DNA from: Silene conica
Taxonomy: Eukaryota; Streptophyta; Magnoliopsida; Caryophyllales; Caryophyllaceae
DNA: 64,000 nt
NCBI GenBank assembly: GCA_029255685.2
Contig: CM055312.2
Location: 17,136,649 to 17,200,648 of the forward strand
Direction of reading: 5' to 3'
The position numbers and the translations under genes were made by a program. The number at the start of each line of letters is the position of its first letter. Within the stretch, counting starts at the first letter, position 1. A model generated the notes under the pieces. It did no database searches and had not been told where the DNA came from. It saw only the letters and a program-made list of their open reading frames with translations. Shown here piece after piece: positions 22,835-35,791 of this stretch.

Positions 22835-23385
22835 AAGGAAAACAATGAGCCCTGTTTAAAGTAAGGGTACTCACTTAGACTTACATCGATATCATGGTAG
22901 TACCATTATTCTCATGCCTTACAGTATTGATAACTCTTCCTAGCACAGTATCTATCATGGAGGCTTAGGGATCACATAACCGCATAACATTAGGCATGCA
23001 TAACTATTAATATAACACTGATTATCGCATGTATCCACATCATTATATACTCCATGTAAACAACCACATAATTCTGATATTCATACTTCTCTTTATATTC
23101 ATGCCATTCATATATATATATATATAGAAGGGTTCTTACAACCTTTATCATGCTTTTACCACAAATTCCACCACTTCCTATTCTACCCTTTTCGCTCATA
23201 TTCACTCAAGGTATCCGGGTAAAACTGCGAGGGCCTATGGTTCGGTGTGAGGGGGCCCCAGACTCATACTTCCCCTTTAGTGTGCTCCTAACAGTTCTAT
23301 CCCGGGGTGCATTTTATTTAGACTCTTCCTACTTTCATTGGGTTCATTAGGTTAGGCCTGAGGATCGTTCGCTCTGATACCACTT
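22835..23385 (-). other. 5' untranslated leader and primer site of chromovirus F
   Basis: Between gag and the 5' LTR. CGCTCTGATACCA at 23370-23382 is the complement of TGGTATCAGAGCG, the initiator-Met tRNA primer site, three bases from the LTR. An AT microsatellite lies at 23110-23126. The 200 bases next to the primer site resemble the matching region of the LARD at 41330-41528. Confidence 0.85.
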
Positions 23386-25667
23386 TGTAACACCCCCGTT
23401 TATTTAGAGGCCTGAACAAGGACTCCCCCAAATAAACAAGAGTGTTACCATCTCGGTTACCCGAGGTAGTAGTTAACAAAGGAAGAAACACAGTACTTTA
23501 TTGAATAAATAAATGTTAAACATATGTCTCCGGATATTACAACTATTTATGAAACCAAACTAGAAGTTCAACATGTCAGAAAACTATATGACTGAGCTAA
23601 TACTAGACAGGTCTGGTCCATGTCCTCTCCACCCCTCCAGCATCCACAAGTCTAAACCTGTCATTCTGCTCCCCAATAAATTGGATCAACGCAGACACAA
23701 TCAAACAAATAAAAGGGTCAACACGAGGTTGAGTAGGTAATATAATCACAACATGAAATAACACAATCAATAATTCCTCCATCTCCTCCACAACCACCAC
23801 ATCTCCAACACACCACATCTCCAACACACCACACCTCCCATGGCCATATCACAAGTCCCTTATCACAAGACCCATATCACAAGACCCCTTATCCCAAATC
23901 CCGTTTTCCACAATAATCAGTAATCAATCAATCACGTTATATCATAAATATATATATCAACCAAATAATGAGTGTTCTCATGTCAGATCACAATGACAAC
24001 ATAGATATTCCCCTACCTCAATAGTCGGATGAAGTCGTTACTTGCACAGCTGCTAAAAATGTTCCACTCGGAAACCGTTACCTAAACGTGTAATGCGCAT
24101 GATTAATAAGACTCCCTAATTTACGTGATACAAAAATGACTACTAAATATAGAAACTTTCCTTAAGTGGACATCTCCCAAAAATAGTAACTTCTAAAATA
24201 GGTAACTTTCTAAACATGGCAACTTTAGTTTGAAATTCAAACTACTCAAAATACTCATTAATAACCATATCAAAACCTTCCTATAATAAATATTAATATA
24301 CCATAATAATAACAAAGATACTAATATTAATAATATATACTAATAACATAATCAAATATAATAATAATAATAATAATAATAATACCATAAATAAACTTTA
24401 TAACCCAAAACAACCATCCCCTTACCCGTGTACTACCAACCGTGACAAACAGCCCCCTATAACCACCGTGACACGCCCCACAACCACCGACAGCCGCCGA
24501 CACAAACACCCCGACTATCTTCTACCACCCCAACCACCAGCCACCTGACCGACAGCCGCCGGTGAGTTGAACCAGAGCCCAGATCAGGCCTGGTTCCTCA
24601 CCCACGACCCTGACCACGCTACTTTAACCATCAGTTCGACGCAATCCCCGCCACAACCAACACCAGCCTCGACCACCAAGACCACCCCTGGACTCCAGAC
24701 TCCAGACACGGTGGTAGCATCGCACTGACCTCCCCCGAGTCCTCAATGCTACCACCCCCCAAACACCCCTGTACACGCCTATACAAAACGAAACTGGACT
24801 GCAACAAAACACAACCTCACGACCACCCCTGACAAACCCCCCTGTACCACCATGACCAGACACCACCGTACCTCGAGACCACCACCACGAGCAACCCCCA
24901 TAAACCACCTGTCTCAACACCCAAAGACCCATAAAAATAAACATACGAACAAATCTAAAAACTGATTATAAAACGTATCAGAAAAACGCCTGTTGAACTC
25001 GTATTACACCCCTTCCCTGACACCGCATTCGCCACCTTCGAAAGTGTGCAAAAACAACCAACGACACGACACCTATGACCAACATCTACTCATTATGTAT
25101 CCTAGTATAATCGTATGTAAAAACAACAAGAAATAAACGTGTTTGCATTCCCCTAAACAGACGACAAAGACCATACATAAAACTGAGATTAAAGTGGACG
25201 TGGTGATCATACCAGATCCTTGGAGAAATCGAGGTACCCTAGGACCACCTACGACCACCGTGAGCAGGCACTTTCTCTTCCTTATAGTGACGGCTAGGTT
25301 GTTGTGAGATCTTGTTTGTGTTTGAATAGGGTTTAGGGTATGGAAAACCTCCCTATATATGGCGGCAGACAGGTGTTCTAAACAGGGGTTCTGAAATAAA
25401 CGTATGGGCTACGTCTTTGTCACACTTTTCGAGGCCCAATTCGAGGTACCAGGAGGGCACAAGTACGAGTCTTATTAACATCATACCACCACTATTATTA
25501 CAAGGTGCCTTGGTTCCCATTTCGAATCCCACTAAAGACCAAACGCTCATCAAAAAGCGAGTATGCACAAGCTTATAAAACGACCAATTTAATAAGTAAC
25601 TCATCGCTTAACCATAAAGTACCCATGAATTACTATATTTTTAATAATAATAATTCGGGTTATTACA
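23386..25667 (-). repeat. 5' LTR of chromovirus F
   Basis: 2282 bp, matching 15804-18073. It contains (AAT)n at about 24355-24384. The TATCC duplication follows directly. Confidence 0.95.
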
Positions 25668-28212
25668 TATCCAAAGCATATTTACGCTGACACAAGTAAA
25701 TGCCCTCCGATCTACGAGCAACCTCTATTCCCAAAAAATATTTCAAAATTCCCAAATCCTTCATATGAAAAAGGGAGCCAAGGTAATCTTTGAATATTTT
25801 AATAGCCGCTGAATTATTCCCGGCAATAACAAGATCGTCCACGTAAACTAAAACATGAAGACATACCTCATTGGTTGAATAGCTGAAAAGAGAGTAGTCC
25901 GAATATGATTGGATGAAGCCGTAATCACGTAAGGCAGCACCCAATTTAGCAAACCAACATCGCGGTGCCTGCCGTAGTCCGTATAAAGACTTACGTAGAC
26001 AGAAAACCTTACGCTCTTTCCCATGCCCGAATCCTGGTGGCAACTTCATGTAAACTTCTTCGGATAAGTCTCTGTGTAGAAAGGCATTATGTACATCCAT
26101 CTGATGCAGTTCCCATTTTTTAATAGCAGAGATTGCAAGAAGAGTACGTATAGTCACCATTTTGACAACGGGCGCAAAAGTCTCTCCATAGTCAATGCCT
26201 TCTATCTGATGATTCCCAAAAATAACCAACCGAGCTTTAAATCTCTCAATGCTACCGTCAGATTTGTATTTGATTTTGTAAACCCAACGGCAACCCAAAG
26301 CTTTCTTTCCACTCGGAAGATCAGTAAGTTCCCAAGTCCCATTATTTTCAAGAGCAGTGATTTCTTCTTGCATGGCTTGGCACCATTTTGGATCATTGAT
26401 ATCCACACGGAAACTAGGAGGTTCAAGACCCTCAGTTATTGCTGTAAGAAAGAGTCTATGGCGACTTGAAAAATTATGACAATTCAGATAATTAGCAATA
26501 GCTTAAGGGTTACCTGAGGACGGGGAGTGAGGTGAGTCGGGTGGTGTGGCAGTGGCGGTAGCGGTGGTCTCAACAAGGTAGTCATTCAAATGTGGAGGTG
26601 GCCGTTTAGTTCTTTTACCACGACCAAGCTCACTAGCAGCAGTCGTGCCTTGGTCAGACACAGCGGGATCAGACTCCCCCTGATTAGTCACGTCATTATT
26701 GTTATTACCTTGAGCAGCAGTAGATGTTGGCTCCAAATCAGAAGAATTAGTGTCATTGTCAACAATAGCAGGTGACTCATTGGTTACATCATCAGTAATA
26801 GTAGGCACGGGTTGCTGCAACACTGATTCATTGACAACCGCGTCCTCAACAGTAGAATAAGGGAAGCTTTGCTCAAAAAATTGGACATCCCGAGACACTA
26901 AAAATTCCCCTTTATCGATGTCATAAACTCGCCACCCTTTTTTGTTGTGTGGGTAACCAACAAAAACACATTTCCGACCACATTTTGCAAACTTATCACC
27001 GCGAGCGTGTTGGTTATGGACAAAACAAAGGCAACCAAAGACGTGCAGATTATCATATGAAGGTACGGACCCAAATAAAATTTCGAAGGGTGTCTTGTTG
27101 TGAAGCATAACAGAGGGTGTCCTATTGATTAAATAAGTTGCGAATAACACACATTCGCCCCAAAAAAATGTCGTAAGATTTCCTTGAAACATAAGAGCAC
27201 GAGCCACATTCAATATATGTCTATGCTTGCGTTCGACACGCCCATTTTGTTGAGGCGTGCCAACGCAAGACCGTTGAAAGAGTATACCATTCTCAAAAAA
27301 ATACCCGGCCATAGAAGCAAATTCAGTACCGTTGTCTGATTGAACAATTTTGACATGTTTTGAAAATTGTGTCTCAACCATAGCCAAGAAGCTCATAAAA
27401 ATTTTCGTCACCTTTGTTTTATCAATTAACAAATAAACCCAAACAGCCCTAGAACAATCAACAACGATAGTAAGAAAATAGTTGGCACCGCAAGACGATT
27501 GTGGATGATAGGGACCCCACAAGTCACAATGAATCAAATCAAAAATTGCATAAGCCCTTTTATCATTCAAATTGAAACTATTCCGAGTTTGTTTCGCAAG
27601 AGGACAAATATCACAAACATGCTCAAAATTAATGTTCAAATGACTAACAGAAGGTAGCAACTTGACTATTTTATTAGATGGATGACCAAGACGTCGATGC
27701 CATAAATTAAAGGTATCCACGGAGCTCACCCGATTCACCACCGCTCCAGCCACCACACGCAAAAAATAAAGCCCGTCCCGCAACTCACCGACTACAATCG
27801 TCGTCCTCGTAGAAAGTTCCTGGATGTAACAAGAAGTATTAGTAAAACGGACGACATAATTAGTAGCAGCTACTAACTGGGACACTGAGACAAGATTACA
27901 TGTGAGGCTGGGAACAAAAAAAACATTGCGAATAATTAAAGACTCGGTTAAGTGAACCATTCCAGCTTTATTATCCATGACCGAAAGCCCATTAGGAAGG
28001 CTGACAGCCCGTGACGAAATTGAGAAAGACTCGGTCAACCATCGTTCATCACCAGTGACATGGTGTGAAGCTCCCGTGTCAACAATCCAATCTGATAACA
28101 TACCACTAAGACGATCAAGAGTATCAGACGAGGCAGGCCCAGGTCCGGATATCACAGCATTTGCACGAGCAGGGGTGCGAGAAGTATCACGCGTCTGAGA
28201 GCGTGCTCGCAT
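25668..28212 (-). pseudogene. PR, integrase and RT N-terminal part of copia element B (fossil)
   Basis: On the minus strand: a protease core (DWIVDTGASHHVTGD), the GAG-pre-integrase region (LWHRRLGHPSNKIV), the integrase core (DLIHCDLWGPY, VGTPQQNGRVERKHRHI), an acidic linker, then the first part of a copia RT (NGTWELTDLPSGKKALGCRWVYK, YGETFAPVVKMVTIRTLLAI, YVDDLVIAGN). The remainder lies on the other side of chromovirus F. Well preserved apart from the insertion and a few breaks. Confidence 0.88.
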
Positions 28213-29150
28213 TTCTTCAAGAGTCTTAGGACGATCACCCCACCAGTCCGGGAACTTCTGAGATTTAATGAAACAATTCTGGACCTCATGACCCGGAGCA
28301 GAGCAATGAGTGCAAGTGAGTTTTCATCTGGCCTGCCTTTCTTTCTCACGTAGAGCCCGCCAGTCAGGGGTAGAAGAAGAGACAGAGTCGCGTCGAATAG
28401 CAAACGCCATAACATCAGAGGGGTCAATAGCTACATTAGAGTGACCAGCCTGAAGTCTCTCCTCTTGAAGTACGAGATGATAAGCACGATTTAGGGAGGG
28501 TAGAGGATCAAGGGCCAATTGATTAGACCATAGATTACCATAGAGGGAGGCATCAAGTCCCATAAAAAAAATTATGTAAACGATCAGTTTCTTGACGCGC
28601 TAAAGCTTCTTTTGCAATTTCACATCTGCATCTGCCACACTTGCAGGCGAAAGGTGGTTCGTGGGTAGCAATGGAGTCCCACAAAACCTTCAAATTACCG
28701 TAATAAGTCGTAACTGACATACCTTTGTTCTGTTTGCAATCATTTAATTGAGATTTGAGAGCTTGAATTTTCGCCCCATCAACAACAGAGAAACGCTCCG
28801 CTAATTCCGTCCATAGCAACGAAGCGTCCTTACAATACGAAATGTTGTCCCGAATAGAAGGATCAACCGAGTGCATAATCCATTACACAATAGTGCAATG
28901 AATGACCTCCCACTGATCAAGAAGTAAAGCTGTAGTCGGCTTCTCAATCGAACCATCACAAAATCCGAATTTGCGTCTCGATTTAAGAGACATACGCATT
29001 GAACAACTCCATTCTTCATAATTATCGCTCCGGAGTTTGATATGGGTTATGCTTTGCCCAGGTCCTTCTTGATTAGCAAGAGAGAAAGGGGATAGAGGAT
29101 CAATTTTTGATTCAGAAACGGAAGCGTCATCCTTCGTCATTTTCAGATCA
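28213..29150 (-). pseudogene. gag region of copia element B (fossil)
   Basis: The N-terminus (MTKDDASVSESKIDPLSPF, then LRSDNYEEWSCSMRMSLKSRRKFGFCDGSI) and the following UBN2-type capsid region (SLLWTELAERFSVVDGAKIQALKSQL) are typical of plant copia gag. The region is short, as in Ale/Retrofit elements, and is broken. Confidence 0.82.
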
Positions 29151-29190
29151 AGGAACGAAGGATGGAGTTAGGTGGTAAGAATAGGAAAAG

Positions 29191-29202
29191 TCACTGATAC
29201 CA
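29191..29202 (-). other. Primer-binding site of copia element B
   Basis: TCACTGATACCA on the + strand is the complement of TGGTATCAGTGA, directly abutting the LTR at 29203; initiator-Met tRNA type. Confidence 0.85.
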
Positions 29203-29240
29203 TGTGAAATTAGATAAGGTAGAATGTATTATGTTGTATT
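29203..29240 (-). repeat. 5' LTR of copia element B, fragment next to gag
   Basis: The first 38 bp (+ strand order) of the LTR, interrupted by Athila-like element C. The rest is at 50699-50809. GTATT is duplicated at the junctions (29236-29240 and 50699-50703). Confidence 0.92.
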
Positions 29241-30825
29241 TGGTCAGGCTAGTCGCACACCCACCAAAAATAAAAGTCCCTAGACTTGACTAACATACAA
29301 ATTAATGTAGATAGGGAAGAAGGGTTCGAACCACAGGGAGACGGAAATGTAATTGTGATTAGCTATGGAGAGAAATCTATCGAGGTCGGTAACAAATTTT
29401 GAGGTTTGTTTGAGGTTTATGTAAACTAGATAAAACAGGATGTAAACAATGGTATAAAAACACTAGGGAGATGGGGTCACACATATAAATATAAGAAGTT
29501 TAGTCACGTCAAAGTTCGTAAGCAATACATCGTCACTTGTTGATTAGGTTTATAACAATTACCTCGCGGCCTAGAGTCTAACCATACATTGACTTCCAAC
29601 TAGCTCTCGCGTACATTGGGACAATATAAAATAACATGCCTTGTCTAATTCAATTCCAGGCTTTCGATCTTAGGAATGGAATAACAAGCTAATTGCAACC
29701 CATAATCATTAATCAACCAAGTTCAGTTCCAGGCTTTCGATCTTAGGAATAAGAATAATGATTAACCAATAATTATGGCCAACAATTATAACCACAACTA
29801 CGACTACCAATTAATCATGTCTAATTCAGGCTTTCGATCTTAGAATGAGAGTGATGATTAATCAATAGTTATAGTCAATGATCGTAATTAGTGTAAATGG
29901 AACAAGCATGTAAATAATCAACAAATGACAATGTAAAACTACTCCTTTGACATGATTTCAACGACTGATCTACATGGCTTCCCCTCCCTAGTTATAGAAC
30001 TACTCACACATGGCTTTGTGAGCTAGATTATCAATCCTATTAACTAAGATAGACATGATGACGATAATGAATAAAAACTGTAAAGAAAGATAATACCAGA
30101 ATTTAATGGAATAGGAACTCGGAAGATGAAATGCGAATAGCTTCGGGAAATGCTTGAATAAACAAAGAACTATTTTTATAAAGAAAGTAAACTAGAACAA
30201 AGAGTAAATTTTTACAAGCTTAATGATGCTTAAGAAAATGATTTCTAATCTATCTCTTCTCTCTCAAAATGTATGCTCCAAATGATTGAAAACAAGGGGG
30301 TATATATAGTGATGAGGAGGCGGGGCAGATTACAGCCACCCTGGACCGGGGCAAGAACATAATGATTGCATTCCTTGAATCTGGACCAAAAATAGCGAGA
30401 TCAAGGCCACCCCGGTATACCGGGGCAGCCCACCCCTACCGGGGTGAGAACATATGTCCACGTTCTCCGCATTTCGTCAATTGTTTACACTTGAGTTCTT
30501 TGATGACGCTTTTAGGATGATGTAAGGGTCGCTTTTGTCATGCTTTGCACATTATGTTCTTCAAGTGTTGACCTTTTTTGTTGACTTCCTTTAATTTCCC
30601 GTCAATTCTACTACCCGAAGAATGCTTGTCTCGACTTTGGTTAGCTCTGATGCTCGGTAAATGTCAAAATGTAAGAGAAATCCGAAATTCCTACAAAAAC
30701 CGCTAAACCACATACAAATTACCTAGAACACGGAATTAGCTCAATAAACATTGAAGAATAATGTAAACGATGATAAAACATGAGCTAAAATGGGGATGAA
30801 AAGTATATAAAAGTAGAGCATATCA
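29241..30825 (-). repeat. 3' LTR of Athila-like element C
   Basis: 1585 bp. It contains three copies of CAGGCTTTCGATCTTAG (29657, 29730, 29827), a TATA-like TATATATA near 30300-30308, and a GC-rich compound palindrome at 30408-30446. The complement of a purine-rich tract (AGCTTGGGGAATT) lies just outside at 30826-30838. Confidence 0.93.
30408..30446. repeat. GC-rich compound palindrome in the LTR of element C
   Basis: CACCCCGGTA (30408-30417) pairs with TACCGGGGTG (30437-30446). The left arm also forms a perfect 16-bp palindrome, CCCCGGTATACCGGGG, at 30410-30425. The same structure is at 50281-50319 in the other LTR. Confidence 0.85.
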
Positions 30826-32862
30826 AATTCCCCAAGCTAAACCCTTGCTTGCTTGTCCTCAAGCAAGCTTAAATAAACCAAGACAAGCAAATGAATCTCC
30901 ATAATCCCATCAATTACAAATCCCAATTTTAGCTAATGAACTAATTGTGAGACGAAATCCCGAAGACAACATGGGCATAGGAAAGATGCAATACATGGTT
31001 GAGATTTACACGACGGCGTAGCGTATAGAATTTCATCTAGACTCTTTGGCTTTTGCATGATCATTTTGACAAAGGACTCTCACGGTACACTCAAGCACAC
31101 ATATAAATGCAAAGGAGGTTTGTATGTGAAAACACTCTCCTAACCTCGACTCATGAAGTTGTGCCGGCAATCTAATATGGTAAGCATTCCAATCCAATAG
31201 TCAATGAAATCAAAATGCAAGTATGTAAAAGAAGCCATAAGGAGGAAGCAATATGTGATGGGTAAGAAAGGGAACATGTGAGTTATGGTAATTGGAGCTA
31301 ATTCAAGCTAGCAACTAACCATTAATGCAAGGATGCTCAATCCAAAACCAAACCCAACTCATTACCAAATGTTGAAGTCGAAACTAGCGAAATGACTTCT
31401 CTTAATCAAGACAAAGCATATGAGAATTTCCCAACAAATATTTTTATGATTAATGTCATGGAAACTTTTATATTTTTCTCTTCTTCCTTTTCTTTTCAAT
31501 TCATGCTTCTTTTCTTTCTTTTTCTTTTGTTTTCATCTTTTTCTTTTTTCTTTTTTCAATGCCAAATCACAATGATAAAAGGCAACATTTAAATCATATC
31601 CCAATTGAGCACCCAAACACCAATGAATAAGCTACTAACTTGACAAGGATGACAAATTTTGAGTGTAGCTTAGAAAATTAATAAAAGCATGTGTAAAGGG
31701 GCAAAAATGGGCAAATAGAATCATGTGAAAGGCTTACAAATACTCACAAGATGAATGCAATGCTTATGAAGTGGGACAAAAACCATATTTATGCCTTTTG
31801 GTGTAACACAAAACCATGAGGAGACCTACTCACACACCTAGATGAGACCGAAAAAGGATGTAACGGTCTTAGGAGGCTTTAAAACTCTCAATTTTGTAGG
31901 TTGCCGATGCCAAAATATCAAGCCAAATACATCAAAAATCCATTCTCTACCTACTATGTCAAGACATCCCCATGCAAGCCAAAATTCCGTCGTAGGTGAC
32001 TCACAGAAATTCAAAAAGCATTAGAATTGGAAAATGCAAGAGGAAAACAGTAGGAGATTCAAGCAAAGCATGGCATCATCAACTTCATCATCATTTTATT
32101 CAAGCTAAACTATATGCAAAAACAAAAAGATAGAATGCAAATGCAATCCCTCCCCCAAGCTAAACTTCACATTGTCCCTAATGTGAATCATAGAGACGAT
32201 TAACTAACCGACAAGTTTAACGGGGAAAGGGAATTATAAGAAAAGGCAAAAAGGAAAAAAAACGTGCTAGATTATTAACCCTCCCCCAAGCTAGTATCAA
32301 ACAATCATGTTCATTATGTGAATTATGCGTACTAACTCTACAATCAATTAATTTCAATTAGAAAAACAATTATTCACTTCATGAGATAAATACCAATTGG
32401 GAAAAATTGGAATTAGGTTGAGTGAATGATTGATTTCTAGAGAAAATAAAGAAATTAGTAGAAGTATGAATACTTAATTGTTGATTGAAGACAAGGAAGA
32501 CTTGGAGTAGGGGAAATGAGGTAGAATAAATGGAAGGAAAAATATACCCGTCAAAGAGGAAGAGCAAAATAGAAGAAAAGAATTCGACTAGTAATTCTAC
32601 AACCGCCGAGCCTCTTCGCATCGGCCCCGGTCGGGGCGGCTCACCCCGGACCCCCGGGGTGAGTGCAACCGAGCTCCTTGCAGTTTTCTTGCTTTTCTTT
32701 CTTGATATTTTGGTTCTTTTTTCGTTAACCTGCATATTAGTCTTCCAAATAAAACCTATCTAACATTATTACTATACTATGTTCAAAAATAACAACCAAA
32801 AACACGGGTTGCCTCCCGAGAAGCGCAATTTAAAGTCTTGCTAGACAAAATGTCACAAAAAT
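30826..32862 (-). other. 3' untranslated region of Athila-like element C
   Basis: About 2 kb between the gag-protease region and the 3' LTR without a recognisable coding region. Complements of AAGTTTAGCTTGGGGGAGGG-like purine tracts occur near 32150-32170 and 32279-32300. An Athila/Tat-style sequence of the GAGGACAAGCAAGCAAGG type sits near 30845-30870. A T/C-rich run lies at 31470-31560. A GC-rich hairpin pair occurs at 32624-32663. Confidence 0.7.
32624..32663. repeat. GC-rich hairpins in the 3' UTR of element C
   Basis: GCCCC...GGGGC (32624-32637) is followed by CTCACCCCGG (32640-32649) pairing with CCGGGGTGAG (32654-32663) across a four-base loop. The layout echoes the LTR palindrome of the same element. 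Confidence 0.8.
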
Positions 32863-35781
32863 TCAGTTTTTAGAGTCCGGAAGTTTCAAGAAAACTTCCT
32901 CTGCCATCCCAACCATTGCTTTTTCATGATAAGGCCTCAAGTAGTGGCCACTAGCTTTGATCTTCTCCCCATCCGGAGCCAACACTTCAAAGAACCCAAT
33001 CTTGTCGTTATCGATGATGATATAAGGGTCTGGAGAAACCTTCTTCCGAGGGTTGAACATAAGCACTTTGTCACCAACATTGAGACCATCCTTGATAAGC
33101 TCCTTCTTACGTCGACTCTTCACCATCTCCTTGAATGATTGGGACCTTGCAAGAGCTTTCTCTTCCATCAAAACTTTTTTCCCATTGCTTACTGTTTCAC
33201 CATTTCCTACACAAGAGCTCAAAGAATTTTCCACGTCCTTGCTCAAAGATTGAGACAAGGGGTTAGCTTTATTCAAAGCATAACAAGATTCCTCCAACAT
33301 TGGACTCTTAAGACCATGACTCAAACTATATGTCACCTTCTCATCCCCTACGGCTAAAATCAACTTACCGTTCTTAACATCTATCAATGCACCCGCGGTA
33401 TGTAAGAATGGTCTACCCAAAATTATGGGAATTTGCGCATCTTCGGCAATGTCAAGCACGATAAAGTCAACCGGAATAAAAAACTTTCCTACCTTGACGG
33501 GAACATCCTTCAACACACCCAAGGGGCGTTTGATAGAACGGTCCGCCATTTGTAGGGTGACACTAGTACACTTAAGAGCAACTAAATTCAGTTTTTCGTA
33601 TATCGAGTAAGGCATGACACTTACACTCGCACCAAGGTCACATAGAGTTTTATCAATTGGAAAATTGCCTATGGTGCATGGTATGGAAAAACTTCCGGGA
33701 TCTTTTAACTTAGGAGGGGACAAGTTTTTCAAATAAGCTTCACACTCAGAAGTGTAGGCCACTGTCTCAACATTGTCAAAAGTCCTCTTCTTAGTTAAAA
33801 TCTCCTTCATGAATTTAGTGTAAGAAGGTATTTGAGTGATAAGTTCTAGATAAGGGATAGTTACCTTGAGATTTTTCATCATTTCCATGAACTTACCGAG
33901 TCGGGTCTCTCTTTGAGCTTGTGCCAAATGATGTGGAAATGGCACTTGAATTTTCTCCGGCTCCTTAGCTTTGTCATTCACTTTTGGAGGCTCTTCCTCT
34001 ACATCTTCCACCACTATTGGGTCATCATCCTTCTTTGACTCCTCTCCACCTTTTTTAGAGCTATCAACCTTGCTTCCACCATTGTCTTTCTTACCCACTT
34101 CTTCACTTGTATCATTGGGCATTGGAGGTTCATCATAGGTGGTACCACTCCTTAGAGCGATAACATTAACTTGTTCATGAGGTTGTGCTCCTTGAGGTGG
34201 CAATTGGCCTTGTTGTCTTTGAGGGTTGGAAGTAGCAAGTTGAGCGATTTGTGTCTCAAGCATTTTGATTGAAGCATCTCTTGCTTGATCGGTCTTTTGA
34301 ATGTGAAGGACCATGTTCCTTTGTGTCTCGGCTACTTGGGCCAATAGAGCTCCTATCTCACTCAATTGTTTTGGATGTGAGGGTTGACTTTGTAGATTCT
34401 GAGGATTTTGGAAAGATTGTGGATTTTGGAATGATTGTTGATTTGGAAATTGTTGTTGAGAGAAAGTTTGTTGGTTTTGAAATTGTTGTTGGGGAAATGG
34501 TTGTTGATTTGGAAATTGGTGCTGAGGGAAAGGTTGAAAGTTTTGTTGGAACTGGTTCTTTTGTCCTTGATTTTGAAAACCCGGTGGTGTAGTACTTGGT
34601 GGTGGTCTTGGTGGTGGGTTAAGGACATTTGTACTTTTGTAGGAAAAGTTGGGATGAAACTTTGTACCCGGATTGTAGGTGTTAGAAAAATGGTTGAAAT
34701 TTTGCCTAAAGCTTTGGTAGGCATTGACTTGTTCCATATTACTTCTACACTCTTGGAATCCGTGTCCCGCACTTCCACAAGCTTCACATACCACAACTTG
34801 ACTTGTCACGTTTACTTGTTCATGAGGTTGAGAGGAACTTGATCCTTGATTGTCGACTTGTCTTTGGAGAAGAGCTACTTGAGCTTTTAAGAGAGCAATT
34901 TCGGGATCTTCTTCCTTTGCCTTTAATGGGATGTTTCTCGAGTTGACATATTGAGAGTCGTGCACCGCCATAGATTCTATGGTCGAGTGAGCCAACTCCA
35001 CATCTATATTATCGAATCTCCCATTGTTTGCGGAGTCTAAAACTCGACGAGACTCTGCGCAACACCCATTGTAGAACGTGATGGCAAGAAACCATGAATC
35101 CAAACCATGATGAGGACATTCCCTTTGAAGTTCTTTGTACCTTTCCCATGCTTCATGTAGACTTTCATGACCACTTTGGCGAAAACCGGTGATTTGACTT
35201 CTTAATTGTTGTGTTTTCTCAGGAGGGAAATACTTTTGATAAAATTCAAGGGCTAGACTATCCCAATCGTTGATTCCCAATGCAACTCGATCAAGGTTAT
35301 TTATTCAAACTTTGGCCTTGTCCTTTAGGGAGAAAGGGAATAGTATCTCCCTTATTTGCTCTTGTGTGACACCCGGTTGCCGAATCATGGAGCAATAGTC
35401 ACAAAAATTTTGTACATGTAAGTTGGGGTCTTCTGTAGGAGTTCCCCCAAACTGTTTTCTTTCAACAATGCTTATAAAGGCCGGCTTGATTTCAAAGTTT
35501 ACCGCACCAATTTGAGACGTGACTATTCCCCTTGGGAGCATAGCCGCAGTGGGCTTGGAATGATCACATAAACGCACCATATTTTCCTTTGTTGGTTGAG
35601 AAGTAGAGGCTTCTTTCTCAAGAGTTTTGAGATCCTCTAGATAAAATCTCCGAATATTATCAAGGTCCGCAAGAGTTGCGGCTTCGGCAATCTCCTTAAG
35701 GAAGCGTAATCTCCTACGCAAAGACTTCTCGGGTTTGGGATCAACGGGAAGAAGTTCACCAATTCGAGAGGACCTGGGCAT
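32863..35781 (-). pseudogene. gag-protease region of Athila-like element C (fossil)
   Basis: I place the start at MPRSSRIGELLPVD (ATG complement at 35779-35781), about ten bases from the LARD insertion; an upstream Met lies in inserted DNA. A retrotransposon gag domain (LALEFYQKYFPPEKTQQLRS, SLHEAWERYKELQRECPHHG) is followed by a zinc knuckle (CEACGSAGHGFQEC), a long Gln/Asn/Pro/Phe-rich tract (roughly 33.9-34.7 kb) and an acidic Lys/Glu region. An Athila-type aspartic protease (CDLGASVSVMPYSIYEKL, PIILGRPFLHTAG) follows. DLGA in place of D-S/T-GA is usual for Athila/Tat. No pol catalytic domain is recognised. Broken in few places. Confidence 0.87.
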
Positions 35782-35791
35782 AAGACAACAA

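Larger units (their letters stand above)
15804..25667 (-). mobile_element. Ty3/gypsy chromovirus F (Tekay/Del-like), inserted in element B
   Basis: A 9.86-kb minus-strand element inside the RT region of copia B, flanked by a perfect TATCC duplication (15799-15803 and 25668-25672). It has 2.27-kb LTRs with TG...CA ends, a tRNA-iMet primer site, gag with a CCHC knuckle, and pol in gypsy order ending in an integrase plus chromodomain. Long LTRs and the chromodomain indicate the Tekay branch of plant chromoviruses. The LTRs differ at about thirty positions plus a few indels (around 1.4 %), implying an insertion of roughly half to one million years at usual plant rates. The coding part has a small number of breaks. 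Confidence 0.93.
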